A DNA stretch of 64,000 bases. Source: Bartonella sp. HY038. GTDB lineage: Bacteria; Pseudomonadota; Alphaproteobacteria; Rhizobiales; Rhizobiaceae. The notes under the pieces were generated by a model. The model was given only the letters and a program-made list of their open reading frames with translations. It was not told the DNA's origin and made no database searches. This document shows positions 1 to 8,395 of this stretch, one piece after another. Within the stretch, counting starts at the first letter, position 1, and each line of letters starts with the position of its first letter. The stretch covers positions 124,001-188,000 of the forward strand of contig NZ_CP059725.1 of the NCBI RefSeq assembly GCF_014117425.1, read 5' to 3'. A program made the translations under genes and the position numbers.

Positions 1-2
1 AA

Positions 3-242
3 CCAACCGATGCACTACGCCAAGAGCTTATCCAACATGTGCGCAAAGATATCGGACCAATTGCAACACCTGATAAAATTCAATTTGCACCTGGCTTGCC
101 AAAAACCCGTTCGGGCAAAATTATGCGGCGTATCTTGCGTAAAATTGCTGAAAATGAATTTGAAAGCCTTGGTGATACATCAACCCTTGCCGATCCCGCC
201 GTTGTTGATGATTTGATTGCTGGGCGCAAAGCAATTGGCTAA
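3..242 (+). CDS. acs: Acetyl-CoA synthetase, C-terminal end (partial)
   Basis: This is the last 79 codons of an AMP-forming acetyl-CoA synthetase; the rest lies before the window. The frame is open from base 3. The C-terminal subdomain carries [15 protein letters not shown], the conserved segment whose last-but-few lysine in KTRSGK contacts the adenylate and is the known site of regulatory acetylation (family knowledge). The enzyme makes acetyl-CoA from acetate, ATP and CoA in the cytoplasm. The tail after the motif ends in a short acidic stretch typical of the family. A hairpin at 251-277 follows the stop. Identification is firm although only the tail is visible. Confidence 0.93.
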   Translation, partial: PTDALRQELIQHVRKDIGPIATPDKIQFAPGLPKTRSGKIMRRILRKIAENEFESLGDTSTLADPAVVDDLIAGRKAIG

Positions 243-250
243 GAAATCTC

Positions 251-277
251 ATGCAAAACTGTGCAATGGTTTTGCAT
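251..277 (+). terminator. Hairpin after acs, probable terminator
   Basis: A perfect 9-bp inverted repeat (ATGCAAAAC, GTTTTGCAT) with a 9-nt loop starts 9 bases after the acs stop and is followed by a T/A-rich stretch. The stem is AT-rich, so it may be weak. Confidence 0.5.
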
Positions 278-291
278 AGAGTTTTATAAAA

Positions 292-594
292 TAGAATGTC
301 AACTTTGCTAGGGTCAGGACCTATTAATTTAAATGAAATGGCACAATAAACAGCAAAAATTTACAAGGAGGAGAGCGAAAAGTGGGTGGTATACCCATTT
401 GAGCTTTACGACGCAGTAGATTACAGCTGTTTTTGTGTCCTTTCAGGATACAAGTAAATTTTCGCGAAAACTTTGTCAAAGAGCCTCGAAAATATTCATA
501 TTTCTCAGCGGATTTTTTTTGTTATCACAAAAATTTTCTCATACCATTTCGTTCAAATTAATAGGTCCTGCCCCTAATGCAGATTGACATTCTA
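292..594. mobile_element. MITE-like element with ~50-bp imperfect terminal inverted repeats
   Basis: The left arm (292-341) and right arm (543-594) are imperfect inverted copies: both arms read TAGAATGTCAA at the outside and share GGACCTATTAATTT and GAAATGG further in. About 200 bp between them hold no convincing ORF. The element is flanked by TA on both sides, as expected for a TA-targeting (IS630/Tc1-like) mechanism, but I cannot name the parent family. It fills most of the acs-queE gap. It could also be the ends of a decayed IS. Confidence 0.55.
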
Positions 595-661
595 TAGCTA
601 CAGAATTGTAAATATTATTACACATATTCCGATTGAAAGAATTTTTGTATAGTATTAATCT

Positions 662-1384
662 TTAAACGCCACGTTTATTGCCCCATATCAAAACATGCAG
701 TTGCGGCAAGACATGGGCTTTAAACCAACCATCTAGGCAGACACGGTCAATTAGCCATTCCATGCGATTTAAAATGCCATTCGTATCAATTTCACCATCA
801 AGGTCTTGCGGTTGCGGCGGCGTGTGATTGCCGGGCTGCAAATAAATGTCAATATCGCAAAACTCATCACCAATTGATCGCGCAAATTGGTAATCTACAT
901 CATCAAAAACGACAAATTTCAAAACGACTTTGGTATTTTTAGCAGCTTTTATTGCAGATTTTAAAATGGTACGGTCGCATTGCATTTTGCTAGATGGTGG
1001 TTTGGGGCTTAAAACCAGCCAATCAAGATCTTTAAACCATGGTTTGACGATAGAGCCTTGGGTTTCCATTGCAAAGGAATGACCGCGTTCTTTGCCAGTA
1101 TGAATAAGATTATCAAGCGGTTGAATAGCAGGGTTACCACCCGATAAGGACACCATAATAGAGCGACCATTGGATAGTTTTTCAACTTCATTTAATATGC
1201 TGCTGCTTGTCATTGGCTGCCATTGCTGACGATAGCTACTCTCAACCGCATAAAGCGTATCACACCAGTCGCAACGATAATCACAGCCACCAGTACGTAC
1301 AAAAACCGTTGGCATGCCAATAAGTACGCCCTCACCTTGAATGGTAGGGCCAAAAATTTCGCAAATGCGAATTGTATCAGTCAT
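662..1384 (-). CDS. queE: 7-carboxy-7-deazaguanine synthase (QueE), radical SAM
   Basis: 240 aa, the usual length. It catalyses the radical-SAM ring contraction of 6-carboxy-5,6,7,8-tetrahydropterin to 7-carboxy-7-deazaguanine, the second committed step of queuosine precursor synthesis. The [4Fe-4S] motif CDYRCDWC (Cys34, Cys38, Cys41; CX3CX2C as in QueE) follows the N-terminal substrate-binding segment GPTIQGEG. A glycine-rich SAM-binding segment (SLSGGNPA, around residues 79-86) and a later VVLKFVV strand fit the family. It lies 12 bp downstream of queD on the same strand, so the two form an operon. No queC is in the window. Confident. Confidence 0.95.
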   Translation of the reverse strand: MTDTIRICEIFGPTIQGEGVLIGMPTVFVRTGGCDYRCDWCDTLYAVESSYRQQWQPMTSSSILNEVEKLSNGRSIMVSLSGGNPAIQPLDNLIHTGKERGHSFAMETQGSIVKPWFKDLDWLVLSPKPPSSKMQCDRTILKSAIKAAKNTKVVLKFVVFDDVDYQFARSIGDEFCDIDIYLQPGNHTPPQPQDLDGEIDTNGILNRMEWLIDRVCLDGWFKAHVLPQLHVLIWGNKRGV

Positions 1385-1396
1385 TGATCAATACCA

Positions 1397-1765
1397 TTAA
1401 TCGTTATGCTTAGGGCAATATTTAGCCCAAGTTTTCGGTGTTTCACTTACTCTAACCGCGGTTATTTGTGGGCATTGCGGTTTGAAACGCTCATAAAAAT
1501 GACGGGCAAGATTTTCAGCTGTGACAAGATCATGGCCTAAAACATCATTTAAATGTCGATGGTCATATTCATCATCAATGATTTTTTTAGCAAAAGCCAG
1601 TTCTCGATAATCAACAACAAAGCCAAATTCATCAAGATTTTCTGCGGCAAGTTCAATGACCACAATATAATTATGGCCATGTAAACGGGCGCATGGGTGA
1701 CTTTGCGGTAAGGCTGTCAACTGATGCGATGCGGAAAAATGAAATTCTTTGGAAATTATAAACAT
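1397..1765 (-). CDS. queD: 6-carboxytetrahydropterin synthase (QueD)
   Basis: 122 aa. It converts 7,8-dihydroneopterin triphosphate to 6-carboxytetrahydropterin, the substrate of QueE encoded just downstream. The zinc ligands are His14 in SASHQL and the two histidines of LHGHNY (residues 29 and 31). Cys25 in HPCARLHGH is the catalytic cysteine position, and YDHRHLND supplies the acid/base His/Asp. The ATG is preceded 8 nt upstream by AAGGTGG, a strong Shine-Dalgarno that lies inside a hairpin (see the leader entry). This is the first gene of the queDE operon. Confidence 0.95.
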   Translation of the reverse strand: MFIISKEFHFSASHQLTALPQSHPCARLHGHNYIVVIELAAENLDEFGFVVDYRELAFAKKIIDDEYDHRHLNDVLGHDLVTAENLARHFYERFKPQCPQITAVRVSETPKTWAKYCPKHND

Positions 1766-1770
1766 AGTTC

Positions 1771-1839
1771 AAACCACCTTATGTCAAAACGTGGTTTAAT
1801 TGCGGCATTAATAGCAATGCCAGCGGTATGGGGTACCGC
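1771..1839 (-). promoter_or_regulatory. Structured queD leader: three tandem hairpins, the last covering the Shine-Dalgarno
   Basis: In transcript order on the minus strand there are three inverted repeats: 1839-1823 (GCGGTA/TACCGC, 5-nt loop), 1821-1804 (GGCATT/AATGCC, 6-nt loop) and 1797-1771 (AAACCAC/GTGGTTT, 13-nt loop). The 3' arm of the third overlaps the queD Shine-Dalgarno AAGGTGG. That arrangement suits translational control of the queuosine operon. It does not match the preQ1-I consensus as I know it, so any ligand is unknown. Confidence 0.4.
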
Positions 1840-1936
1840 ATAGTTTACTCTAAGCATAATGTTGTCCTTGTTTTAAACGGGTAGGCTGCGACCGTAAGCT
1901 GGCGATTATCATTAGCACAGTAAAAAGTAAAGGCTT

Positions 1937-3457
1937 TTAAGCGGCAAAAGATTTTGCTTGTTTGCTCATAATCCCTAAGAAATCGATTAGTGAGATAAAA
2001 GACTGCTCATTTTTTAGAAATTCTTCTGCGTTAAAGCATACCGGCAGGCTTTGATAAAAATTTATATTTTCCTCATCTATATGGGGCAGCGCGAAATAGG
2101 AGCCAAAAAGCAAAAGATAATAATCAATAAGGCATTGGTATATTGTCAATTTTTGCGGTACCGATCGATAAAGCAGTGCGCGGGGTGATATAAATGCGAT
2201 AAGCAATTGCTCTTTGATGTCTAGAAAATCATGGGGCCAATCGCGTTTTAAATATTTATGGTCAATTAAATGACGGATAGACGATAAAAGGAAGCCTTGG
2301 TAATCTCCGATAAAATCGGTATCTTTAAAATGGCTGCTGCGTTCATTTTTATAAAGTGGAAAGGCAATTTCGAAATTTTCAACATTTTCAAGCAAAATGG
2401 CATCAATAGTGATGTTGCCATTATCAATTTCAATGATACCATAACCTGCGGGAAAGCTTACAGTTGAAGGCATGGCATAATTATGGAGGTTATTAAATTG
2501 CGAATGGCCAAGAGCATGCATATGACCGCTAAAATGATAGCAAAGACCAGTCTTTGCTAATTTTTCACTAAAGGCTAAGGCTGGCATACGTTTTGCCCAG
2601 CTTACACCGCCCGCTAGCATATTTGTTTGTTCATGGCGCGGAAAACCAACCATTGGGTAATGGGAAAAAGCCAAAACTGTTTTGCCTTTTTGCTTACCGC
2701 GCCTTACAATATCGGCAATCCAACCTTCAATATAGGGGCGATATTCAAGCGTTTTTTGCCAAGCAGCATTAGCATGCAAAATATATTTGCCTGTCCTATC
2801 TTGCCGTACAATATTGCCATCCAATAAAATAAGCCAAATATCATCTTCTATTTCAAGTAAATAAGAACTATCACTTGCTAAAAAACTATAATCATCGGTG
2901 CTTTTCCCCGATGCTTGCAGCCATTTTTTAGGCGTTTCGTGGTAAATAAAATTTGGGCTTTCGCCCATACCCCAATGCTTTGTGTATTCTAGCGCTTGGG
3001 CTTTTGTCGAGCAAACCATGTCGGGGCTATAAAATACATGGCCTTCCGCTTGCTTGTTACCTGTTACATGAATGCCCTGTTGATCGCTGGCTTTCACCAA
3101 CCATTTTTCAAGTAGCTTTCCTTGATCGCCAAAACAGTCATGATTGCCAAAAAGTGCATAAAATTGCATTTGATAATGCAAGGACATTTTATCGAGAATA
3201 TTTTTTAATGCTTGATAATTGGGGGCTTGTCCATCATCGGTTAAATCACCAAGTAGCACCACATGTTTAATGCCGCGTTTTTGAATATCATTAAGAGCGT
3301 TGTTAAGAGCGGCAATACTTTCATTAAAAACGCGGGTGGAAGCCATACTATCTTTTAAGCTACGCAAACCAAGATCGCCACTGTCTGCTTCAAAAAGACC
3401 ATAGCCGAAATAAATATCATGCAAATGGATATCGGATAAAATTGCTATTTTTTGCAT
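1937..3457 (-). CDS. Calcineurin-like metallophosphoesterase
   Basis: 506 aa with no signal peptide, so probably cytoplasmic. All metallophosphatase signature blocks are visible in order: SDIHLH at residues 8-13 (Asp9, His11), GDLTDDG around 69, GNHD around 104, a central SHYPM histidine and GHMHALG near 310. These ligate the two metal ions of a phosphoesterase. The N-terminal ~330 residues are the catalytic domain. The remaining ~170 residues resemble nothing I know and may form an accessory helical domain. The substrate cannot be read from the sequence; cyclic nucleotide or nucleotide phosphodiesterase activity is possible. The ATG has GAGGA upstream. It is monocistronic and divergent from the AAA ATPase gene. 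Confidence 0.85.
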   Translation of the reverse strand: MQKIAILSDIHLHDIYFGYGLFEADSGDLGLRSLKDSMASTRVFNESIAALNNALNDIQKRGIKHVVLLGDLTDDGQAPNYQALKNILDKMSLHYQMQFYALFGNHDCFGDQGKLLEKWLVKASDQQGIHVTGNKQAEGHVFYSPDMVCSTKAQALEYTKHWGMGESPNFIYHETPKKWLQASGKSTDDYSFLASDSSYLLEIEDDIWLILLDGNIVRQDRTGKYILHANAAWQKTLEYRPYIEGWIADIVRRGKQKGKTVLAFSHYPMVGFPRHEQTNMLAGGVSWAKRMPALAFSEKLAKTGLCYHFSGHMHALGHSQFNNLHNYAMPSTVSFPAGYGIIEIDNGNITIDAILLENVENFEIAFPLYKNERSSHFKDTDFIGDYQGFLLSSIRHLIDHKYLKRDWPHDFLDIKEQLLIAFISPRALLYRSVPQKLTIYQCLIDYYLLLFGSYFALPHIDEENINFYQSLPVCFNAEEFLKNEQSFISLIDFLGIMSKQAKSFAA

Positions 3458-3660
3458 GAAAATTCCTCTATTTTCACTATAAAATAGTAATATTCTATCT
3501 TATAAAGGCGGTAACGCTTGATATTGAAAGCTAACAATGGCCAAGAAACTACGTCTTAGCAAGTAAAAATTGTACAAATTATTTTATTATCTCTCAGTTT
3601 TAAAGCGAATTTGTTTCGACCATAACAAATTTTGTCATATTTCTTAGGTAGGACACCCTC

Positions 3661-5781
3661 ATGAAAAAAGAGGATATAATGCAGGATAATATAATTAATA
3701 AACAAGAACAGCCTCAAAATACTGCTAATTTATGGGACGATGCTTATGAATACTATATGATTGGCTATTATTTTTTGCGAATTTTGCATGGTACAAAGAA
3801 GCGCAATAAATATGTAATTAATCAGGAAATTTTAAATTGGTATGAGGAATATCACCTTATATTGGGTCTCTCGATCCCAGAATTTAATCGCATGGTCAAG
3901 CTGGAAGAGGGGAGTTTATCTATTGATGATTTTCGCTTAACATTGACGCCGTCCATTTTTCAACAAAAGCAGCCAGTTCCTAGACTATCAAACTTGCAAA
4001 AGCGTCTTGATATTCTCGCCGATATATTAAAATTAGATGGTGATGAAGTTGCTGTTATAAATGCAGTTTATCGCTTTGTTCGGTTTTTGCCACTGATGAA
4101 AATGATATCAGCTTTTGATGATAATAGTTGGTTACGCAGTGAACCAGATTTTAAGCACCTTTCTGATGTGCTTGGCAAAAATATCATGCAAATGCGTGAA
4201 TTATTGCGCGATGATTCAAATCTTATACAAATGGGGCTGATTAAGGATCGTCATGGTGATAGCTGCACCGTATCTGAGCTTTTGATCAAGATCGTTGAAG
4301 GTGAAAGCTTTGAGATGGACGAGCTTTGCAACCAATTGGTTGGCTTGCAAACCAAACCAACCTTAAGCCTTAGCGATTATGATTTTTTGGCGCAAGATTG
4401 CGATGATGCTATTCGTATATTAAGTGGTAGCCTTGATAAGGGCGCAAAAGGCGTTGGCATATTGCTTTATGGCGCCCCGGGTACCGGTAAAACGGAATTT
4501 GCCAAGCTGTTAGCCGAGCATAGTGATGCACGCGCTGCTTTTATTGGTGAAGCAAGCGATGACAATAAAACCGATCCATCGCGTTATGAACGTCTTGTGC
4601 ATTTATCGCTTTTGTCTGCCCTTGGTAAAAAAGCGGGTAGGGTTGTTGCCATTGTTGATGAGGCCGATGATATTTTTGCCGGCATTGATAATTATGATCC
4701 ACGTGGTCGCGCTGGCTCCAAAGTCTTTATGAATAGATTGGTTGAAAGCAGCGAAATTCCAGTAGTGTGGATTGTTAATGACTTGGAAAAGCTTGGCGAA
4801 ACTATTTTGCGCCGTATGCTGCGTATTATTGAATTTCCAAAGCCAGCAAAAGCCATTCGCGAACGGATTATTACTTAAGAAGCTGAGAAAAACGGTGTTC
4901 GTCTTGATAGTGAAAGCTTTGAGGTTTTGAGTAAGATACCCGCAGCACCGGCGCTTTTTGCAAGCGGCTTAAGAGCGGCGGCTTTGGGTGGCGGTGATGG
5001 GCGGATGGCCGTTTCTGCTGTTCATTCGGTGTTTAAGGCGCTTGGCGGTGAAGTACCTCACGCTTTAGATAAGGATAAAGCACAGGCAAAAAATTTCGAG
5101 ATTGAGCTTGCCAATTCAAATGCGGATTTAAAGCAATTGGTCGAAAAAATTGTTCATCTCGGGCCAAAGCCATTATCTTTTTTGTTTATGGGAGCATCAG
5201 GCACAGGAAAATCACTTTTTGCCCGCCACTTGGCTGATAAGCTTGGCATGAAAGTAGCCCATAAGCGCGCATCAGATATTTTGAGTATGTGGGTTGGTGG
5301 TAGTGAAGAAAACATCGCCAACATCTTCAAGCAGGTTGCTGAAAATAATGAATTCTTGATCATTGATGAAGCAGATTCGTTGTTGTTTAAGCGCGAAGGT
5401 GCTATTCGCAGTTGGGAAGTTAGTCAGGTTAATGAAATGCTGACTTGGATGGAAAGCCACCCTTTGCCTTTTGCAGTGACAACTAATTTGGTTGAGCGGT
5501 TAGACCCTGCGGTCTTTAGGCGGTTTTTGTTTAAAATTGAATTTTTGCCATTAAATTATGACCAAATCCAATTTGCTTTTAAACGCTATTTCAAAAGTGA
5601 TGCGCCCGATAGTGTATTGGGATTAACACAACTGACCATTGGTGATTTTGCCGTTGTTGCCCGTAAATGCGATATATTGGCGGTTGAAGATATTGAAGCC
5701 ATTGCGCAAATGCTAAAGACTGAAATTGAAATGAAAAAAGAAGCATCCATTCAATCATTATTATTGATGAATGGTATGTGA
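3661..5781 (+). pseudogene. Double-AAA ATPase interrupted by an in-frame TAA stop
   Basis: One reading frame runs from the ATG at 3661 to 5781 and is broken only by TAA at 4876-4878 (codon 406 of an otherwise 706-residue protein). The first part (residues 1-405) has a ~240-residue N-terminal domain of unknown fold, then an AAA domain with Walker A GAPGTGKT (271-278) and Walker B VVAIVDEADD (about 328-337). The stop falls near the end of this AAA domain. After it the same frame continues EAEKNGVRLD, and a second AAA domain follows with Walker A GASGTGKS and Walker B FLIIDEADS. It resembles Cdc48-like two-ring ATPases in layout, but no partner gene is adjacent. A TTG at 4927 could restart translation of the second half, but I see no good ribosome-binding site. 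It could be a real nonsense mutation, a sequencing error, or two separate polypeptides. Confidence 0.8.
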
Positions 5782-5946
5782 GCGTAACTAACCTTTGAAG
5801 CGAGCCGCATTTTGTAAAAATAGACTTTGTTAAAATGCGGCTTTGTCATTCATTTGACAAACAAACTGTCTATAATCCTTAGACTATCGGCAATTTACAT
5901 CCATGCTATATTCTTAAATTTTAATGTTGCGAGGAGAAATTTTAAA

Positions 5947-6627
5947 ATGGTCAAGAATATGTTGAAAGCTTTAGGTCTAGGGCTTGGTATTATGTCAATT
6001 GCTTGGGGAGGATCAGCTATGGCAAGAAGTCAAAAAATTAAAGAGCAACAGCTTATTGAAGCTGTCCAAAAAAACGATAAAACCGATGTTGAAGCATTGA
6101 TAAAATTTGGTGCTTCGATCGAAACACGTGATAGTGATGGCGCAACCCCTTTATTAATTGCCACCCGCAATAATGACATTGACATTGCTCGCCTACTTAT
6201 TTTGGCAGGCGCGGACGTCAATGCTAAGGATAAAATTCAAGATAGTGCTTATCTTTATGCTGGTGCACGTGGGCATCTAGAAATATTGCGCCTAACCCTT
6301 GAGCATGGCGCAGATGTGGAAAGTCTTAATCGCTATGGCGGAACAGCGCTTATTCCTGCCTGTGAACGCGGCCATGTTGAAACGGTAAAAGCTTTGCTGG
6401 AAGCAGGCGTTGATGTCAATCACGTCAATAATCTTGGTTGGACGGCATTGCTAGAAACGGTCATTCTTGGCGATGGTAGCAAAAATTATGTCGAAATTAC
6501 CAAGATTTTATTAGATCATGGCGCAGATGCAAAAATTGCTGATAAAAATGGTGTCACCGCCTTAGATCATGCAAAACAAAAAGGCCAAAAGGACATTGTC
6601 GCCATTCTTGAAAAAGTCCAAGGGTAA
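5947..6627 (+). CDS. Exported ankyrin-repeat protein
   Basis: 226 aa from the ATG at 5947, chosen because GAGGAG lies 10 nt upstream and it gives a clean signal peptide; the longer frame from TTG at 5827 has neither. The signal peptide is about residues 1-26 (hydrophobic GLGLGIMSIAWG, cleavage after SAMA). The mature part contains about five ankyrin repeats, recognisable by GATPLLIA, GADVNAKD, GHLEILRLTLEHGADV, GHVETVKALLEAG and DIVAILEKV. Small periplasmic ankyrin proteins of this kind occur in many Gram-negatives; one is known to support catalase activity, but no such partner is nearby. It mediates protein-protein contacts; the partner is unknown. A 9-bp hairpin follows the stop. Confidence 0.88.
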   Translation: MVKNMLKALGLGLGIMSIAWGGSAMARSQKIKEQQLIEAVQKNDKTDVEALIKFGASIETRDSDGATPLLIATRNNDIDIARLLILAGADVNAKDKIQDSAYLYAGARGHLEILRLTLEHGADVESLNRYGGTALIPACERGHVETVKALLEAGVDVNHVNNLGWTALLETVILGDGSKNYVEITKILLDHGADAKIADKNGVTALDHAKQKGQKDIVAILEKVQG

Positions 6628-6842
6628 AGCTTCATCTATTTCACAGCCTTCAAGACATTACGCGACTTGAAGGCGATAAGCCATGGATTAAATGGAAAAC
6701 TGCTATCCATAGAAGCCACCATAAAATAAAACTGTTATTTGAATTTGATGATCGCCAAAACTAGTCGATTGGCCTGAGTAATTTTGATAAGCGATGGGAC
6801 AACATGCTTGATGATATATTTCCCGATGCACAAGAAATATAA
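6621..6842 (+). pseudogene. Possible decayed ORF of unknown family
   Basis: One frame reads as plausible protein (segments LEGDKPWIKWKT, KIKLLFEFDDRQ), is cut by TAG at 6762-6764, and resumes as IGLSNFDKRWDNMLDD to a TAA at 6840-6842. No start codon or ribosome-binding site is seen, and it abuts the first unit of the tandem duplication. The tryptophan-rich, acidic look recalls small immunity-type proteins, but this is a weak impression. Confidence 0.25.
6646..6674. terminator. Hairpin downstream of the ankyrin gene
   Basis: A perfect 9-bp stem (GCCTTCAAG/CTTGAAGGC) with an 11-nt loop starts 18 bases past the stop. No T-run follows on the plus strand, so intrinsic termination is uncertain. 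Confidence 0.4.
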
Positions 6843-7024
6843 CCCGAATGACTTTCCTTCATAGATATGCGAAGATATGCGACAAAGCCCAAATTATTAG
6901 TATGTGGAAAATCGCAATAATATATAAATAGATTATCAAAATCCTAATACCAATCGCAAAACAAGTAAAAACACTTAAGTTTTTTATTAACGAAACCGAT
7001 TAATATTATAATTGACAAAGTATA

Positions 7025-7040
7025 GCCACTTTAAAGTGGC
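7025..7040. promoter_or_regulatory. 16-bp perfect palindrome upstream of first small-protein gene
   Basis: GCCACTTTAAAGTGGC is a perfect palindrome just after a TTGACA hexamer at 7013-7018 and about 110 bp before the gene. It is degraded in the second unit. It could be an operator or simply a hairpin. Confidence 0.3.
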
Positions 7041-7151
7041 ATTATATATTTATAAAAAAGCAATACCGAAGTTTAAAAAAACAAGGCGTGATAAACACGA
7101 TCCAGTTCCATCAATGCTTGGCTTTTATTCAAATCATTTAAAGGAAATATT

Positions 7152-7466
7152 ATGCGTAAAATATTGCACATGCTATTTATTGGAAGTTTATTGATTTGCA
7201 GCGCATGTGCATTAGATGTCGATCGCCCCATGAGGGCTATTGGTTTAGCTTCTAAACTTGAGAAGGGGTGTCACCATAGTACTTCATTGTGCAATGAATA
7301 TCATCAATGTGTTTATAACGGGGTAAAATTGGACCGTTCCATCAAAAAAGACGACATTACTGCTTACAGCATAGAACTGAGTGGCCAATTATCTGAAAAA
7401 AGCAAAAATAGTCGTATACAAAAGTGGATTAATTATTGTGCCGCAGAATATAATATAAAACAATAA
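7152..7466 (+). CDS. Small exported cysteine-rich protein, copy 1 (unknown)
   Basis: 104 aa, not recognised. Residues 1-20 form a signal peptide (MRKILHMLFIG, then SLLICSACA). The cysteine cluster suggests either a lipoprotein (a poor lipobox, with CSAC instead of LxxC) or ordinary signal peptidase cleavage after ACA. The mature part has conserved cysteines in KGC, SLCNEY, QCVYNG and NYCAA, enough for two disulfides, and a lysine/serine-rich C-terminal half. AAGGAAAT precedes the ATG. The twin gene at 7791 is identical over the last ~50 residues but differs at about half of residues 22-48. No function can be assigned; it is probably envelope-located. Confidence 0.6.
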   Translation: MRKILHMLFIGSLLICSACALDVDRPMRAIGLASKLEKGCHHSTSLCNEYHQCVYNGVKLDRSIKKDDITAYSIELSGQLSEKSKNSRIQKWINYCAAEYNIKQ

Positions 7467-7790
7467 CAAAGATATTTTATGCTCTCATTGGATGTTAACC
7501 CAAAGGACTTTCCTTCATAGATATGCGACAAAGCCAAAATTATTAGTATGTGAAAAATTGCAATAATATATAAATAGATTATAAAAATCCTAATTCCAAA
7601 AAAAAACAAGTAAAAACACATAAATTTTTTTATTAAAGAACCGATATATATTATAAAAAACAAAGTATATATACTTTAAAATTGCATTATATACTTACGG
7701 AAAATACCGAAGTTTAAAAATAATGCGTGATAAGCACGATCTAACTATATCAATGTTTGGATTTTATTTAAATCATTTTAAGGGAATATT

Positions 7791-8105
7791 ATGCGTAAAA
7801 TATTGCACATCCTATTTATTGGAAGTTTATTGATTTGCAGCGCATGTGCATTAGATGCCGATCGCATCCTAAGGGTTGTTTCTTTAGCTCATCTTCTTGA
7901 CAAAGGGTGCCAACAGAATACTTCATTGTGCAACAAATATAATCAATGTGTTTATAACGGGGTAAAATTGGACCGTTCCATCAAAAAAGACGACATTACT
8001 GCTTACAGCATAGAACTGAGTGGCCAATTATCTGAAAAAAGCAAAAATAGTCGTATACAAAAGTGGATTAATTATTGTGCTGCGAAATATAATATAAAAC
8101 AATAA
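7791..8105 (+). CDS. Small exported cysteine-rich protein, copy 2 (unknown)
   Basis: 104 aa, tandem paralogue of the gene at 7152 and preceded by AAGGGAAT. The signal peptide is the same apart from Ile7 for Met7. Residues 21-50 are diverged (DADRILRVVSLAHLLDKGC), the cysteine positions are kept, and residues 51-104 are identical except one Lys/Glu change near the end. A nearly unchanged 3' half beside a diverged middle suggests gene conversion of the 3' part or selection for change in the middle. Function unknown. It comes from the same duplicated unit and has its own upstream region. Confidence 0.6.
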   Translation: MRKILHILFIGSLLICSACALDADRILRVVSLAHLLDKGCQQNTSLCNKYNQCVYNGVKLDRSIKKDDITAYSIELSGQLSEKSKNSRIQKWINYCAAKYNIKQ

Positions 8106-8395
8106 CAAAGATATTTATGCTCTCATTGGATGTTAACCCGATTGAGCCTCGCTGCAAAAATTATTCTTTAGCTAGATCAACATCAAAGTGTGAGGCTATT
8201 GGTTGTTTTAGGCCTACCTATTTTTGACCATTGTGTTTTTAAACATGGTGGATTTTTGCATGGGTAAAACATCAAAAATTTCTCGCGGTGAGATGAAGAA
8301 AAATGAAGATAAGCTGTTTATAAAAAAAATAGTATTGTAATTCATTTTCATTGATGTATTCTTATTGCAGTTACATTAATCGCAATGAGATTAAA
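8106..8395. other. Intergenic region before the hydroxy-acid locus
   Basis: After the end of the second repeat unit this ~290-bp stretch has no convincing gene. A 26-codon frame starting ATGGGTAAAACATC near 8260 has no visible ribosome-binding site. The promoter of the downstream operon should lie here, but I could not pick -35/-10 boxes with confidence. Confidence 0.4.

Larger units (their letters stand above)
6841..8139 (+). repeat. Tandem duplication of a ~650-bp unit, each with promoter region and one small gene
   Basis: Unit 1 (about 6841-7501) and unit 2 (about 7497-8139) begin alike with AACCC and GACTTTCCTTCATAGATATG (6850 and 7506) and end alike with TGCTCTCATTGGATGTTAA then CCC. 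The offset is 656 bp at the left end and 638 bp at the right, so small indels have accumulated. The last ~155 bp of each gene are essentially identical, while the upstream regions and the middle of each gene differ much more. Confidence 0.85.

Noticed and set aside
1766..1936. preQ1 riboswitch upstream of queD
   Set aside because: The compact pseudoknot with the A-rich tail of preQ1-I is not visible; only generic hairpins are supported.
4927..5781. An independent second AAA ATPase gene starting at TTG
   Set aside because: It is in the same frame as the upstream ORF with protein-like sequence right up to the TAA and no convincing ribosome-binding site, so one interrupted gene is simpler.
5827..5946. 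Longer N-terminus of the ankyrin protein from TTG
   Set aside because: The extension destroys the signal peptide and lacks a ribosome-binding site, whereas the ATG at 5947 has GAGGAG.
8260..8340. 26-codon ORF before the FAD dehydrogenase
   Set aside because: It has no ribosome-binding site and no recognisable family; chance is sufficient.
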